Shown: in pieces, positions 17,643-26,178 of the stretch
Numbering within the stretch: the stretch's first letter is position 1
Layout of the letters: every line of letters starts with the position of its first letter
Assembly (NCBI RefSeq): GCF_014639235.1
Contig: NZ_BMFU01000003.1
Coordinates: 124,001 to 188,000 of the forward strand
Length of the DNA stretch: 64,000 bases
Source: Paenibacillus silvae
Lineage (GTDB): Bacteria > Bacillota > Bacilli > Paenibacillales > Paenibacillaceae
Direction of reading: 5' to 3'
The notes under the pieces: generated by a model
Seen by the model: only the letters and a program-made list of their open reading frames with translations
Told to the model about the DNA's origin: nothing
The model's database searches: none
Position numbers and translations under genes: made by a program

Positions 17643-18572
17643 ATGAATTTATACTCACCTTACATCGAGTTTGACCGCAAGGAATGGGCTGGACTCAAAG
17701 AGCATCAGGTTACTCTTCCGCTGACGGAAGCTGAGCTAGAACAGTTAAAGGGCTTGAACGAAGAAGTGTCCATACAGGAAGTGGAGGATGTTTATCTGCC
17801 ACTTACCCACTTCATTGACTTATATGCCAGAGCTTCGCGGGAGCTTGATCGGTTAACCGCCTCTTTTATGAAAAAGGAAGCCCTTCACCCCCCCTACATT
17901 ATCGGGATCGGGGGCAGTGTTGCCGTGGGAAAAAGCACAGCAGCCCGCTTGCTTCAAGCTCTTCTCGCCAGAGGCAGGAGCAGCCCCAAAGTTGATCTCG
18001 TCACCACGGACGGCTTTCTATATCCGAATGCGGTGCTGCAAGAGAAGGGCATTATGAACCGCAAGGGTTTCCCGGAAAGCTATGATATCAAGTCACTCAT
18101 TCAATTTATGGGAGATGTCAAATCCGGCAAGCCGGAAGTCAAAGCTCCGGTCTATTCCCATCTGGCTTACGATGTCATCCAGGGACAGGAGCAGCTGATA
18201 TGCCAGCCAGACATCCTGATCATTGAAGGCATCAACGTGTTGCAGGTGAAACGGGAGACCCCTTTACTGGTAAGTGATTTCTTTGACTTCTCCATCTACA
18301 TTGATGCAGAAGAAGAACATATTCGGCACTGGTATGTGGAACGCTTCAAGCTGCTTCGCCAGACAGCCTTCCAGAATAAGGATTCCTTCTTCCACCAGCG
18401 ATTCGCCAATATTAATGAAGAGGAAACGGTTGAAACAGCGAATCAAATCTGGCAGGAAATCAATGCCAAAAACCTGCATGAAAACATTATGCCAACCAAA
18501 GGCAGAGCCCGGCTCATTCTGAAAAAAGAAGCCGATCACTCGATACAGCAGATTCAATTACGCAAGCTGTAG
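17643..18572 (+). CDS. coaA: Pantothenate kinase, type I
   Basis: This enzyme phosphorylates pantothenate, the first and usually feedback-controlled step of coenzyme A synthesis. At 309 residues it has the P-loop GIGGSVAVGKST at 88-99, then DLVTTDGFLYPN and the MNRKGFPESYD substrate segment typical of bacterial CoaA. The ribosome site is weak (AAGCGGGATCTC before ATG). The DUF423 gene follows after 23 bases. Confidence 0.95.
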   Translation: MNLYSPYIEFDRKEWAGLKEHQVTLPLTEAELEQLKGLNEEVSIQEVEDVYLPLTHFIDLYARASRELDRLTASFMKKEALHPPYIIGIGGSVAVGKSTAARLLQALLARGRSSPKVDLVTTDGFLYPNAVLQEKGIMNRKGFPESYDIKSLIQFMGDVKSGKPEVKAPVYSHLAYDVIQGQEQLICQPDILIIEGINVLQVKRETPLLVSDFFDFSIYIDAEEEHIRHWYVERFKLLRQTAFQNKDSFFHQRFANINEEETVETANQIWQEINAKNLHENIMPTKGRARLILKKEADHSIQQIQLRKL

Positions 18573-18595
18573 ATATTGAAAAGGAGCGAAACAAA

Positions 18596-18958
18596 ATGCA
18601 AACTCTCGTTATTCTCGGCAGTGTGATGATGTTTCTGGCTGTTGCACTGGGTGCCTTCGGGGCACACGCGCTCAAACGCAAGTTATCGGCTGATATGATT
18701 AAAATCTATGAAACCGGTGTGCAATACCATATTGCCCACGGACTTGGCATCATCCTGCTCGGACTGTTCGCAGAGAAACTGCCTTCTTCATCACTTGTAC
18801 TCACCGCAGGTTGGCTGTTGTTTACAGGGATTCTACTCTTCTCCGGCAGTCTCTATACCCTTAGCATTACAGGTGTACGCAAGTGGGGAGCTGTCACACC
18901 CTTGGGTGGCGTAGCCTTCCTTGCCGGTTGGATCACATTGCTCTTTGCTGCATTGTAA
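18596..18958 (+). CDS. DUF423 membrane protein (YwdK-like)
   Basis: A 120-residue integral membrane protein with four predicted helices and the family signature GAFGAHALK near the N-terminus, then YHIAHGLGIILLG. The function of DUF423 is unknown. The ATG follows AAAAGGAG. It is cotranscribed with coaA and ends at a terminator. Confidence 0.88.
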   Translation: MQTLVILGSVMMFLAVALGAFGAHALKRKLSADMIKIYETGVQYHIAHGLGIILLGLFAEKLPSSSLVLTAGWLLFTGILLFSGSLYTLSITGVRKWGAVTPLGGVAFLAGWITLLFAAL

Positions 18959-19015
18959 CCATGCAGAAGGTCTTCCCTCATATTCATGCAGTAAGTTTTT
19001 CCTTCTAATTCAAAT

Positions 19016-19067
19016 AGAGTGTTCTGGCTGAACGAACCTGAGAACCTGAAGCCGAACGCTCTTTTTT
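19016..19067 (+). terminator. Terminator of coaA-DUF423
   Basis: AGAGTGTTCTGGCT pairs with AGCCGAACGCTCT, followed by a T run on the plus strand. Confidence 0.65.
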
Positions 19068-19074
19068 GAGGGTA

Positions 19075-19653
19075 TTAATCCGGCCAGAGTCTGCGGATGT
19101 TGAACACAGGCTTGCCCTCTTTGCTTTTTCCCGCATCCGTATGCTCCTGCTCCCGTCTCAAAACATATACATCCGGGTTGGACAGCTTGGCCCATTCGGG
19201 GTAACCAAAAGACGGAACATACTGACGTATAATTAACGATAACAGGTTGCCATGTGTGACAACCGCGCCATGCGACTCCGGTCTGTTCCAGCATTCCTCC
19301 AGCACAGCCAGACCCCTGCGAGCTGCGACTCTTGAAGACTCTCCGCCTTCTGCCACCCAATCAATATCATCATATGTACGTTTCAGCACCTCCATCCAGT
19401 CCGGCAGATCCACGGTACTGAGTACACGCTCCTGCAAGCGTTCGTCCGTATGGATATGCTGCTGAATGGCTGCTCCTAAAGGAACGGCCGTCTGCACCGC
19501 TCTTTTCCACGGACTGGATACAATATAAGAAATTCCATGACTGGACAACAGCTCTGCCAGCTTCTCAGCCTGTCTGTACCCCTCGTCTGTCAGGCTGGCA
19601 TATGGCTCCTGTCCTTCGGCTTTGGCGTGACGAATCAGATAAATGGACTCCAT
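19075..19653 (-). CDS. Histidine phosphatase family protein
   Basis: A 192-residue member of the phosphoglycerate-mutase-like superfamily. The catalytic RHAKAE motif has H9, followed by SSPWKRAVQTA and the second catalytic histidine in VVTHGNLLSL. The frame opens three codons earlier at a GTG, but the ATG at 19653 is placed 8 bases after AGGAGG. The substrate is unknown. It lies 24 bases downstream of the glutamate racemase gene in the same operon. Confidence 0.85.
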   Translation of the reverse strand: MESIYLIRHAKAEGQEPYASLTDEGYRQAEKLAELLSSHGISYIVSSPWKRAVQTAVPLGAAIQQHIHTDERLQERVLSTVDLPDWMEVLKRTYDDIDWVAEGGESSRVAARRGLAVLEECWNRPESHGAVVTHGNLLSLIIRQYVPSFGYPEWAKLSNPDVYVLRREQEHTDAGKSKEGKPVFNIRRLWPD

Positions 19654-19677
19654 GTACAACACCTCCTGTTGTCTGAG

Positions 19678-20475
19678 CTACAATGAATTTTCCTTTAGAT
19701 AGTGGAGTGCAATACGCATTTTACGCTGATCTTCTATTCGGCCCGATGAACTAAGAAAGGTCACATCTTCCTGCTTCCCTATTCCCCCGCCGGTGTCATG
19801 CCGAAGAGTCTGGAGTACGAGCCTCTGCTTCAAATGATTCACCGTGCCGGCACTTCCATCTACAATCTGAACATGATCCGGCAGCACCCCGCGCAAAATC
19901 GAAGAGAAGAACGGGTAATGTGTACAGCCCATCACCACTGTTCCATATTGCTCCATATCCAGACGGGATAGCTTGGAACGAAAGTACGCTGCGATGGTGA
20001 CCGGATCAAACTGCAGCTGTTCGCACCACTCTACGAGCTCAGGAAGCGCAAGCGAATCAACCCGATGCTCATCATCCACACGGGATACCAGCTCGTTATA
20101 CTTTGACTGGCTCAGTGTCAAAGCTGTGGCAAATACCAGCACTCGTTTGCCGTTATCCCGGTTCATCTCTACAGCCGGCTTCACAGCTGGCTCCATGCCA
20201 ATGATAGGGATGTCGTATCGGGAACGCAGCTCACTGACGGCCAGGCTGGTTGCTGTATTACATGCGATTACGATCGCTTCTACGTTTTGCCTTGCAATAG
20301 CCTCAATGCAGCCCAGAATATAACCACGTACCTCGTCTGCAGACTTCGTTCCATAAGGTACATGGAGGGTATCTGCATAATATATATAGGACTCTTCGGG
20401 AAACTGCTGTAATGCCTTGTGCAGTACCGTTAGCCCGCCGATGCCTGAATCAAAAAAAGCAATTTTTTTCGTCAA
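19678..20475 (-). CDS. murI: Glutamate racemase
   Basis: It makes D-glutamate for peptidoglycan. The 265-residue protein has D9 in FFDSGIGGL, catalytic C72 in ACNTATS and C184 in MGCTHYPF. The open frame extends to 20532, but the start is taken as the TTG at 20475, preceded by GAGGTGA at 6 bases, which gives the usual N-terminus. It is followed directly by the histidine phosphatase gene. Confidence 0.93.
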   Translation of the reverse strand: MTKKIAFFDSGIGGLTVLHKALQQFPEESYIYYADTLHVPYGTKSADEVRGYILGCIEAIARQNVEAIVIACNTATSLAVSELRSRYDIPIIGMEPAVKPAVEMNRDNGKRVLVFATALTLSQSKYNELVSRVDDEHRVDSLALPELVEWCEQLQFDPVTIAAYFRSKLSRLDMEQYGTVVMGCTHYPFFSSILRGVLPDHVQIVDGSAGTVNHLKQRLVLQTLRHDTGGGIGKQEDVTFLSSSGRIEDQRKMRIALHYLKENSL

Positions 20476-20564
20476 GGATGTCACCTCTATAACGTATTCT
20501 TTCGGTTCCGGGAACCGTCCATTACTGCTCATGCTGACTGGAGGTGAAGATTAAATCAATGAAG

Positions 20565-20696
20565 TTAACTAACCTGATCTGAATTCGTTTTATATTGTCT
20601 GATCTGTTTAATGGTATCTGCCACGGAACGATGATCTGCCGGAACTGCACATGCTGATAAAGCTAACGCTGTACATAACGATAGTAAGCTCATCAT
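20565..20696 (-). CDS. Possible small lipoprotein, 43 aa
   Basis: The sequence MMSLLSLCTALALSAC followed by AVPADHRS is a short signal peptide with a lipobox cysteine (LSAC). The mature part is only about 27 residues (ADTIKQIRQYKTN). No good ribosome site precedes the ATG pair. The in-frame codons upstream (STKCKW) would supply the positive charge normally seen but lack a usual start codon. The gene may be truncated or degraded. Confidence 0.4.
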   Translation of the reverse strand: MMSLLSLCTALALSACAVPADHRSVADTIKQIRQYKTNSDQVS

Positions 20697-20727
20697 GAGC
20701 CATTTGCATTTCGTCGAAATCCCCCCG

Positions 20728-21210
20728 TTAAGAAAAGCTTTCTTCAAATAGAGACTTGCCTTGTGCCTCCCAATAACGTTCCGTCTCCGGAACCCGCTCC
20801 AGAAAATCCGAGTAACTCCCCGTCCATCCCTCAGGCATGTAATGCTCATAGGATGCAGGTTCAGGGAACATGGAGAAGAACAGCTTTTGATCAAAATTGA
20901 CAAGGAAAGACGGCACATATTTGAGCCATTCGTCACCCTCGGGATGCGTTCCACGAAAATGCTGCAGCTCACTTCTCAGCTCTGCCGTGCTCACCTGTTC
21001 CTCTTGAATCGCCTCCAGAAAAGCTTTGGCCGTATCCTCGTTCAACACCTGGATGTCAAACCGTTCTTCCATCTCTACATTCAGAAACCAGTATTCCCGC
21101 TCGGTGACGTACCATCGCCACATGCCCTGAAAACAAACACAAGCAATTGTGTTCTTAGCATACACAGGCTCTGTCTTTATGGTCACACCTCCAAACACAG
21201 GTTCCGCCAT
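20728..21210 (-). CDS. Hypothetical protein, 160 aa
   Basis: A soluble acidic protein, rich in aromatic residues (MWRWYVTEREYWFLNVEMEE), with no family I recognise. The start is the ATG at 21210 (a GTG precedes it directly), only 4 bases after the stop of the upstream GNAT gene, so the two are translationally coupled. Confidence 0.7.
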   Translation of the reverse strand: MAEPVFGGVTIKTEPVYAKNTIACVCFQGMWRWYVTEREYWFLNVEMEERFDIQVLNEDTAKAFLEAIQEEQVSTAELRSELQHFRGTHPEGDEWLKYVPSFLVNFDQKLFFSMFPEPASYEHYMPEGWTGSYSDFLERVPETERYWEAQGKSLFEESFS

Positions 21211-21214
21211 CACT

Positions 21215-21694
21215 TCATCCCGGCCTCAGATCAAGCTCCCATCGCTCCTCCGTCAATTCCTGATCGGATAATAGTTGCGTTCGAATCTCTTTGATTTCAA
21301 AGCCGTACAATTCATATAGTTTCCTTGCATCAAGCAGCGATTGGTTGGTCCACAATAAAATAGAACGGTATCCCCGCTGAGTCGCATACGCAATCACGTG
21401 TTCAATAAGCCTTCTTCCCCAGCCTGCACCTCGAACTTCAGGTTCAAGCAGGAACCACCGCAGCTGAGCAGTCGAATCGTTTACACGTGTCAGCCCAATC
21501 GACCCATACGGCCTATGATTCAGCTCCACAATCCATAACATCTCTCTTGTAAAATCTCCCGTATGGGCGAAGGTCTGCACCGCATCAGAGATAAAGACTG
21601 CAAAGCTATCATCATAATTATACTCGTCCCGATAAATACGGATATGCGCTTCAATGACATATTGCAGGTCTTTTTGTATGAACGAACGAATCAT
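21215..21694 (-). CDS. GNAT-family N-acetyltransferase
   Basis: A 159-residue GNAT with the RGAGWGRRLIEHVIAYATQRGY acetyl-CoA loop region (first half LEPEVRGAGWG) and LYELYGFE. The N-terminal region resembles the acetyltransferase half of MarR-GNAT fusions. The ATG follows AGGAGA. The substrate is unknown. Confidence 0.83.
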   Translation of the reverse strand: MIRSFIQKDLQYVIEAHIRIYRDEYNYDDSFAVFISDAVQTFAHTGDFTREMLWIVELNHRPYGSIGLTRVNDSTAQLRWFLLEPEVRGAGWGRRLIEHVIAYATQRGYRSILLWTNQSLLDARKLYELYGFEIKEIRTQLLSDQELTEERWELDLRPG

Positions 21695-21709
21695 AGCTAT
21701 AATTTTCTC

Positions 21710-22078
21710 CTAATTCAATAATCTGTAGAGCAGCTTCTCTCCTTCACTTCTCTGACCCACTGCTTGCATTTCCAGGAAATCTGGCACCCCTCGCAGATCA
21801 GCCGGACGATATCCTGCTCCACATCCGCAATTATGGTAGGTCACACCGTGACGATACAGTGTTATGACTTTTGTCCACTGCTTGATGTCCTTTTGCTTGG
21901 GAGCCTGAAAATCATGCCCCATATTCACCATGGCTTCCGCACATTGCGGGCACTTATATTCCATACCTGCAGCCGCTTCCGGGCTCAAATCATAAGGTGA
22001 AACCTGTTTGAAGGACTTGCGGCAGTTAAAACAAGCATATATTTCTTTATAAGGTCCAGACATAGCATACCGGCACAT
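21710..22078 (-). CDS. Zinc-ribbon-like protein, 122 aa
   Basis: Two Cys pairs, CFNC near the N-terminus and CPQC about 30 residues later, form a probable zinc ribbon, and CGCG lies in the C-terminal half. The frame opens at a GTG, but the ATG at 22078 sits 8 bases after AGGAGG. The protein is probably conserved in Paenibacillus with no known role. It is 15 bases upstream of the GNAT gene, in the same operon. Confidence 0.7.
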   Translation of the reverse strand: MCRYAMSGPYKEIYACFNCRKSFKQVSPYDLSPEAAAGMEYKCPQCAEAMVNMGHDFQAPKQKDIKQWTKVITLYRHGVTYHNCGCGAGYRPADLRGVPDFLEMQAVGQRSEGEKLLYRLLN

Positions 22079-22144
22079 CGTCATCACCTCCTCATCATTT
22101 CCATTATACGGGATTGACTGTAAAGTTACGAATGTGTTATTGCA

Positions 22145-23026
22145 TCATTGCGCAACTGCCTCTCTCCAGGCTAAAGCAAACTCTGTCACAGCGTTGTAAC
22201 GCTGGGATCGGTCGGGATTCACCGCGCGTGTGACCACCTCATACAATGCTTGCCCGGCATCCCAACGCTCACGCGAACGATCCAGTTCTCCGCCAAGCAG
22301 TGCAAATGCCATAGCTCCCATATTAAACACATTCGTAATCGCATCAACCGGTGCCCCGAGCTGAAATTCCTCAGGAGACATAAATCGGGATGAACCCCAC
22401 ATTCGCCCCATTGTATTGACAAAAGCGCCTTTGTGATACAGATCAATGTCACAGATATGGATCTCCGCTGCCGTAAAATCATAAATCAGACTGCCATCGT
22501 AAAAGTCTACAGCGACATAACCCTTGCGCTCCACCTCGATATGAAAGTCCAGTATACGCTCCATCGCTTGAATGCGCATCTCCACCGGCAGCTTCCTGAA
22601 CTGAACATAAGGCGACCGTGGATCTTCATATTTAGCTGGTGGAGGGAAAGACCAGTGCGAATGCAGACATTCTCCTTCGACCCAATCAAATACACAAGCG
22701 TATCCCTCATCTGTGGCAAAATGGTTCGTTAATCGAATCAGGCTGTCATGTGCCAAGTCTTCATAGATCGAGACAGCAGACTGCAGCTGCTGTAAAGCTG
22801 CGGCTGGATTTCCCGTAGTACTGCTGGCATGAATAGTAGATGCCCCCGCATACTTCACAAATTGCTTTCTACCGTCTGCTCTGACTATTCCAAAAGAAAG
22901 ATTGCCCGAGTCCTGTTGGTCAAATACACGGAAGACTGTGCCCAGGGGCGTTAGCCAGCTGAAGTCATGCTTTTCTCGTAACCCGAACGTAACGCCGTCG
23001 ATTTCATGAATAACCTGATGCAACAT
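22145..23026 (-). CDS. Divergent protein-kinase-like protein
   Basis: A 293-residue protein with a Ser/Thr-kinase-like layout: a possible VAIK-type lysine in KQFVKYAGAS (K58), a helix-C glutamate, VAVDFYDGSLIYDF around 171-184 in place of the HRD catalytic loop (D174), ICDIDLY in place of DFG, and GSSRFMSPEE at 211-220 matching the activation-segment APE region. The histidine and arginine of HRD are missing, so activity may be altered. There is no membrane anchor. The ATG follows AAGGGGTGG. Confidence 0.72.
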   Translation of the reverse strand: MLHQVIHEIDGVTFGLREKHDFSWLTPLGTVFRVFDQQDSGNLSFGIVRADGRKQFVKYAGASTIHASSTTGNPAAALQQLQSAVSIYEDLAHDSLIRLTNHFATDEGYACVFDWVEGECLHSHWSFPPPAKYEDPRSPYVQFRKLPVEMRIQAMERILDFHIEVERKGYVAVDFYDGSLIYDFTAAEIHICDIDLYHKGAFVNTMGRMWGSSRFMSPEEFQLGAPVDAITNVFNMGAMAFALLGGELDRSRERWDAGQALYEVVTRAVNPDRSQRYNAVTEFALAWREAVAQ

Positions 23027-23104
23027 CAGCCACCCCTTATCTATTTACTGCATTCTTTGAGATATATCTATTTTCTACGTTGCTTCTGGTCTGAACTCTG
23101 ATAG

Positions 23105-23635
23105 TTAGTAAAAATACGTCATGTGTGCTTCATCGTACCCCTGACCGTTTACTTCCAGCGCATTTCGCTCTATACCGTACACTTCAAACCCGTAACGCTC
23201 ATATAACCGTCTTGCAGCAGCATTCGTAGTAACCACACTCAGATTAATCTGCTTGATCCCTTCGAGATGCCTTCCACGCTCCAACACTTCCGATAATAAA
23301 CGGGAAGCCAGCCCTTCACCCCGATAAGCAGGCGATACATATACACCCCAGATGAATCCTTTATGCCTGAGCTTTGGGCCATATTCCCTTTTGAATCCCA
23401 TAATGCCAGCCAGTATGCCATCAGGTGTAAATGCGCCCAGAATATAATCATCCGGCTCGTTATGTATGCGATCTTTCACTTCACTCACAGTCAGCTGACT
23501 GGACAACTCGTAGGATGCGCCAAAAGCTTCTGGATGGGTCCGCAGCGCTTCGAGCCGCAAGGGCCAATATACGTCGGATTCTCCCCGCTCGATATTACGC
23601 AGCATGTACTTCTCTCTCCCAGCATCTATACTCAT
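23105..23635 (-). CDS. GNAT-family N-acetyltransferase
   Basis: A 176-residue GNAT with VSPAYRGEGLASRLLSEVLE as acetyl-CoA motif and RRLYERYGFEVYGIERNAL, typical of the YkkB/YhaR-like group. The ATG overlaps the stop of the small membrane protein gene (ATGA), which decides the start. It is the distal gene of the KAS III operon if transcription continues that far. Confidence 0.85.
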   Translation of the reverse strand: MSIDAGREKYMLRNIERGESDVYWPLRLEALRTHPEAFGASYELSSQLTVSEVKDRIHNEPDDYILGAFTPDGILAGIMGFKREYGPKLRHKGFIWGVYVSPAYRGEGLASRLLSEVLERGRHLEGIKQINLSVVTTNAAARRLYERYGFEVYGIERNALEVNGQGYDEAHMTYFY

Positions 23636-23781
23636 GTTTCATCCACTCCCTGCTTTTTCTTCCGATTGCGGTCTCGTTCCAAAGCTTCCTGTACCCGGTC
23701 ACGAGCAGGGAGCTTGCTATTGATATGTAAAAGAAGTCCAGTGATGAGCAGCAGCAGTGCAATTACGACAATCTCAAACAT
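23632..23781 (-). CDS. Small single-pass membrane protein, 49 aa
   Basis: Read directly from the minus strand: MFEIVVIALLLLITGLLLHI, then a basic, charged tail rich in Arg/Lys/Glu, ending GVDET. One N-terminal membrane helix (3-20) and a cytoplasmic tail of about 29 residues with about ten basic residues are predicted. The ATG at 23781 follows GGAGGG at 9 bases and the stop overlaps the GNAT start (ATGA), so it is very likely translated. No known family is recognised. It sits 67 bases after the SDR gene of the biosynthetic operon. Confidence 0.72.
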   Translation of the reverse strand: MFEIVVIALLLLITGLLLHINSKLPARDRVQEALERDRNRKKKQGVDET

Positions 23782-23848
23782 TCGTTTTTCCCTCCTTAGA
23801 AAAGGATACATTTTGATCTTGTATACATCGCAGATCCTTTACATGAGG

Positions 23849-24823
23849 TTATTGAAGGCCCCGCGCGATCAGCCGCTCCAACCACTTCCAGGGCAGTAAT
23901 GCCTTGCCGATAATAAGCAAGCGCGAGCCTTTGCCCAGCGCATACCGTAATCTTGGCGAACGCATCCGGGTGATCCGCCCGATCAGATCAGCAACCTCCT
24001 GCGGATCAGGTGCAGTCTCACTCACTTGTCGGGAATACCGCAGGACTGCGTCCAGTTTATGCTGATACGGTGAGTCCTCATACCGATGAATCTCAACCAG
24101 ACCTTTGTTCCAGATCGGTGTACGGTAGGCTCCAGGCTCCACCAGCACGACCCGAATACCGAAGGAAGACATCTCATGACGCAGACTTTCCGTGAATCCT
24201 TCCACGGCGAACTTGGAAGCAGCGTAGGGCGCATACCCCGGAAAACCCGACAAACCACTTACGCTGGAAAGATTAATAATCAAGCCGCTCTGCTGTTTAC
24301 GCATCACAGGCAGGACGGTGCGTGTCACCGCAATAAGTCCAAAAAGGTTGGTCTCCATCTGCCGCCGCCAATCCTCCATCGCCACCTCCTCAATGAACCC
24401 GCCCACCGCAAAGCCTGCATTATTCACCAGCACGTCAATCCGTCCATATTGCTGCATAATCGTATCTACAGCCGTCTGAACCGATTCTGAGTCCGTCACG
24501 TCGAGCTGAACATAATGGAGACGGTCGCCAACATTCTCTTTTTCGGCCCGGCTCTCAAGCTCACCCTTACGGCTCAGGTCACGCATCGTAGCTGCAACAT
24601 GATATCCCTGCTTCGCCAGCGTAATCGCGGTCAACATACCGAAGCCGCTGGATGTGCCTGTAATTAGTGCTACCGGATGCTGTTGTCCGTGGCTATGAGC
24701 TCTTTTTTCGGCAGGTCCAGCGATACGCTCGGATTCCGTTGCCTTTCCGTCCCCTGCCGTGCCTGTGTCATCCGCGTTGTTTGGCAGCGAATCTTCTCCT
24801 ATTTTATAAGCCCACACGCTCAT
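23849..24823 (-). CDS. Classical SDR oxidoreductase with N-terminal extension
   Basis: A 324-residue NAD(P)-dependent reductase. The cofactor motif TGTSSGFG is at 55-62, NNAG at 134-137, catalytic serine near 187 and Y200-x3-K204 (YAASK). The first 50 residues are a hydrophilic, low-complexity extension without internal start codons, unlike most SDRs. It follows the adenylate-forming gene after 35 bases and is probably the last enzyme of the KAS III operon. Its substrate is unknown. Fatty acyl or keto products of the pathway are possible. Confidence 0.83.
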   Translation of the reverse strand: MSVWAYKIGEDSLPNNADDTGTAGDGKATESERIAGPAEKRAHSHGQQHPVALITGTSSGFGMLTAITLAKQGYHVAATMRDLSRKGELESRAEKENVGDRLHYVQLDVTDSESVQTAVDTIMQQYGRIDVLVNNAGFAVGGFIEEVAMEDWRRQMETNLFGLIAVTRTVLPVMRKQQSGLIINLSSVSGLSGFPGYAPYAASKFAVEGFTESLRHEMSSFGIRVVLVEPGAYRTPIWNKGLVEIHRYEDSPYQHKLDAVLRYSRQVSETAPDPQEVADLIGRITRMRSPRLRYALGKGSRLLIIGKALLPWKWLERLIARGLQ

Positions 24824-24858
24824 ATCATCACCAGCTCTCCAAATGTATTCTTCACCTG

Positions 24859-26178
24859 TTAATCCGCACGTCTCTCCACCCGCCGCAGTTTTGTCACTCC
24901 CGCCTCAAACGTGTACGGTACGAAGTGTATCTCTGGCAGCATACAATGCAATCGCTCTGCTAATGTATTCAATTGTTGCCTTACTGCGACCTTTACCTGT
25001 TCCTCACTGGCTTCTTCATGAATTCGCATCGATACTTCCAGCCTTCCGCTGCCGCGCTGTACAACACGATAGTGCTCAATGGCCGGTGAAGCCGCAATCA
25101 CCGCACGACTGATAAAATCCGGGAAGACCGTAACCGCTTGATCTTCATGTCGATGTGAAAAATAAAGCGTATCATCACAGCGGCCTTCGATCCGCTCAAT
25201 GGCAGTAAACAGCGAACCACAGGCGCACGGCTCTGCCGCCTCGGTTAAAATATCATTCAGCCGATATCGGATGATCGGCTGTGATGTTCTGGAGAAGTCT
25301 GTAATCACAGGCACAAACCGCCGGGTGGCAGGATCGAGGTATTCTTTTTCAATATAAACAATGTCTTCATTCAGATGTAACGTACCGTGCTCACATGTCG
25401 CTCCCAGAAAACCCTCCGTACACTGGTAAACCTGATGAATTGTCTGCTTGAAAACACGCTTCAGCACACGCCGATCCAGCGGGTCCAGCACCTCGGCGAC
25501 GGATATGATTTTGTGCGGCATATGGGTTAAAAGCCCCTGCTCATAAGCCTCAGCCAGCATGCGAAGCATGGAGGGCGGCGCCACCCACACCGTAGGCTGG
25601 TACTGCTCCATACGTTCAACAAGCACATTCACAGGCTCCAGCAGATCAAAATATTGAAATTGCAGCTTGCCGCGCTTCACCGATTCATACAGATTACTGT
25701 TTGCACGCAGAAAAAAAGCAATTCTGGCCGGTTTCCACAATCCGCCTGGCAGCAGCTTGGCCAGCACCGTTCCCGTCCACGCATCCTGCTCCCGATCACT
25801 CACCAGAAATATCCCCCGGTTGCCGGATGTGCCTGAGGATAACCCCACGGTTATGCCTTGAATGGAAGACTGCTTGAAGTCACGGGTATCTTCACTCTCT
25901 CCTGCCAGTATTAACGCCTCTTCCTTCGAAATCCCTACGGTATTCAGCGTATCAAAATGCTGCATCATCGTGGACTTGTCAATCTGCGGAAATTGTCTCC
26001 ACGCCGATGCACTCCTGCCATCCCACCATGTGCGATAAAATGGAGATTGGGCCCGCACACGCTCTACATGCCGTATGATTCGGCGTTCCTGCCAGCGTTC
26101 AAGCTGCGCTCGTGTGCTCCATCTGCGCAGGCCGCGTGCAAGTGCATAATGAGCTGCAATGCGAAAGACATTACTCAT
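24859..26178 (-). CDS. Adenylate-forming enzyme (F390 synthetase/PaaK-like)
   Basis: A 439-residue enzyme of the AMP-forming ligase superfamily, close to the group annotated as F390 synthetase-related (TIGR02304). The phosphate-binding loop is GLSSGTSGNRG (112-122), followed by QCTEGFLGATCEHG, then YRLNDIL and IEGRCDDTLYF. It probably activates a carboxylate as acyl-AMP or thioester. It overlaps the MBL gene by 8 bases and its ATG follows AGGAGG, so the genes are translationally coupled. Confidence 0.8.
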   Translation of the reverse strand: MSNVFRIAAHYALARGLRRWSTRAQLERWQERRIIRHVERVRAQSPFYRTWWDGRSASAWRQFPQIDKSTMMQHFDTLNTVGISKEEALILAGESEDTRDFKQSSIQGITVGLSSGTSGNRGIFLVSDREQDAWTGTVLAKLLPGGLWKPARIAFFLRANSNLYESVKRGKLQFQYFDLLEPVNVLVERMEQYQPTVWVAPPSMLRMLAEAYEQGLLTHMPHKIISVAEVLDPLDRRVLKRVFKQTIHQVYQCTEGFLGATCEHGTLHLNEDIVYIEKEYLDPATRRFVPVITDFSRTSQPIIRYRLNDILTEAAEPCACGSLFTAIERIEGRCDDTLYFSHRHEDQAVTVFPDFISRAVIAASPAIEHYRVVQRGSGRLEVSMRIHEEASEEQVKVAVRQQLNTLAERLHCMLPEIHFVPYTFEAGVTKLRRVERRAD

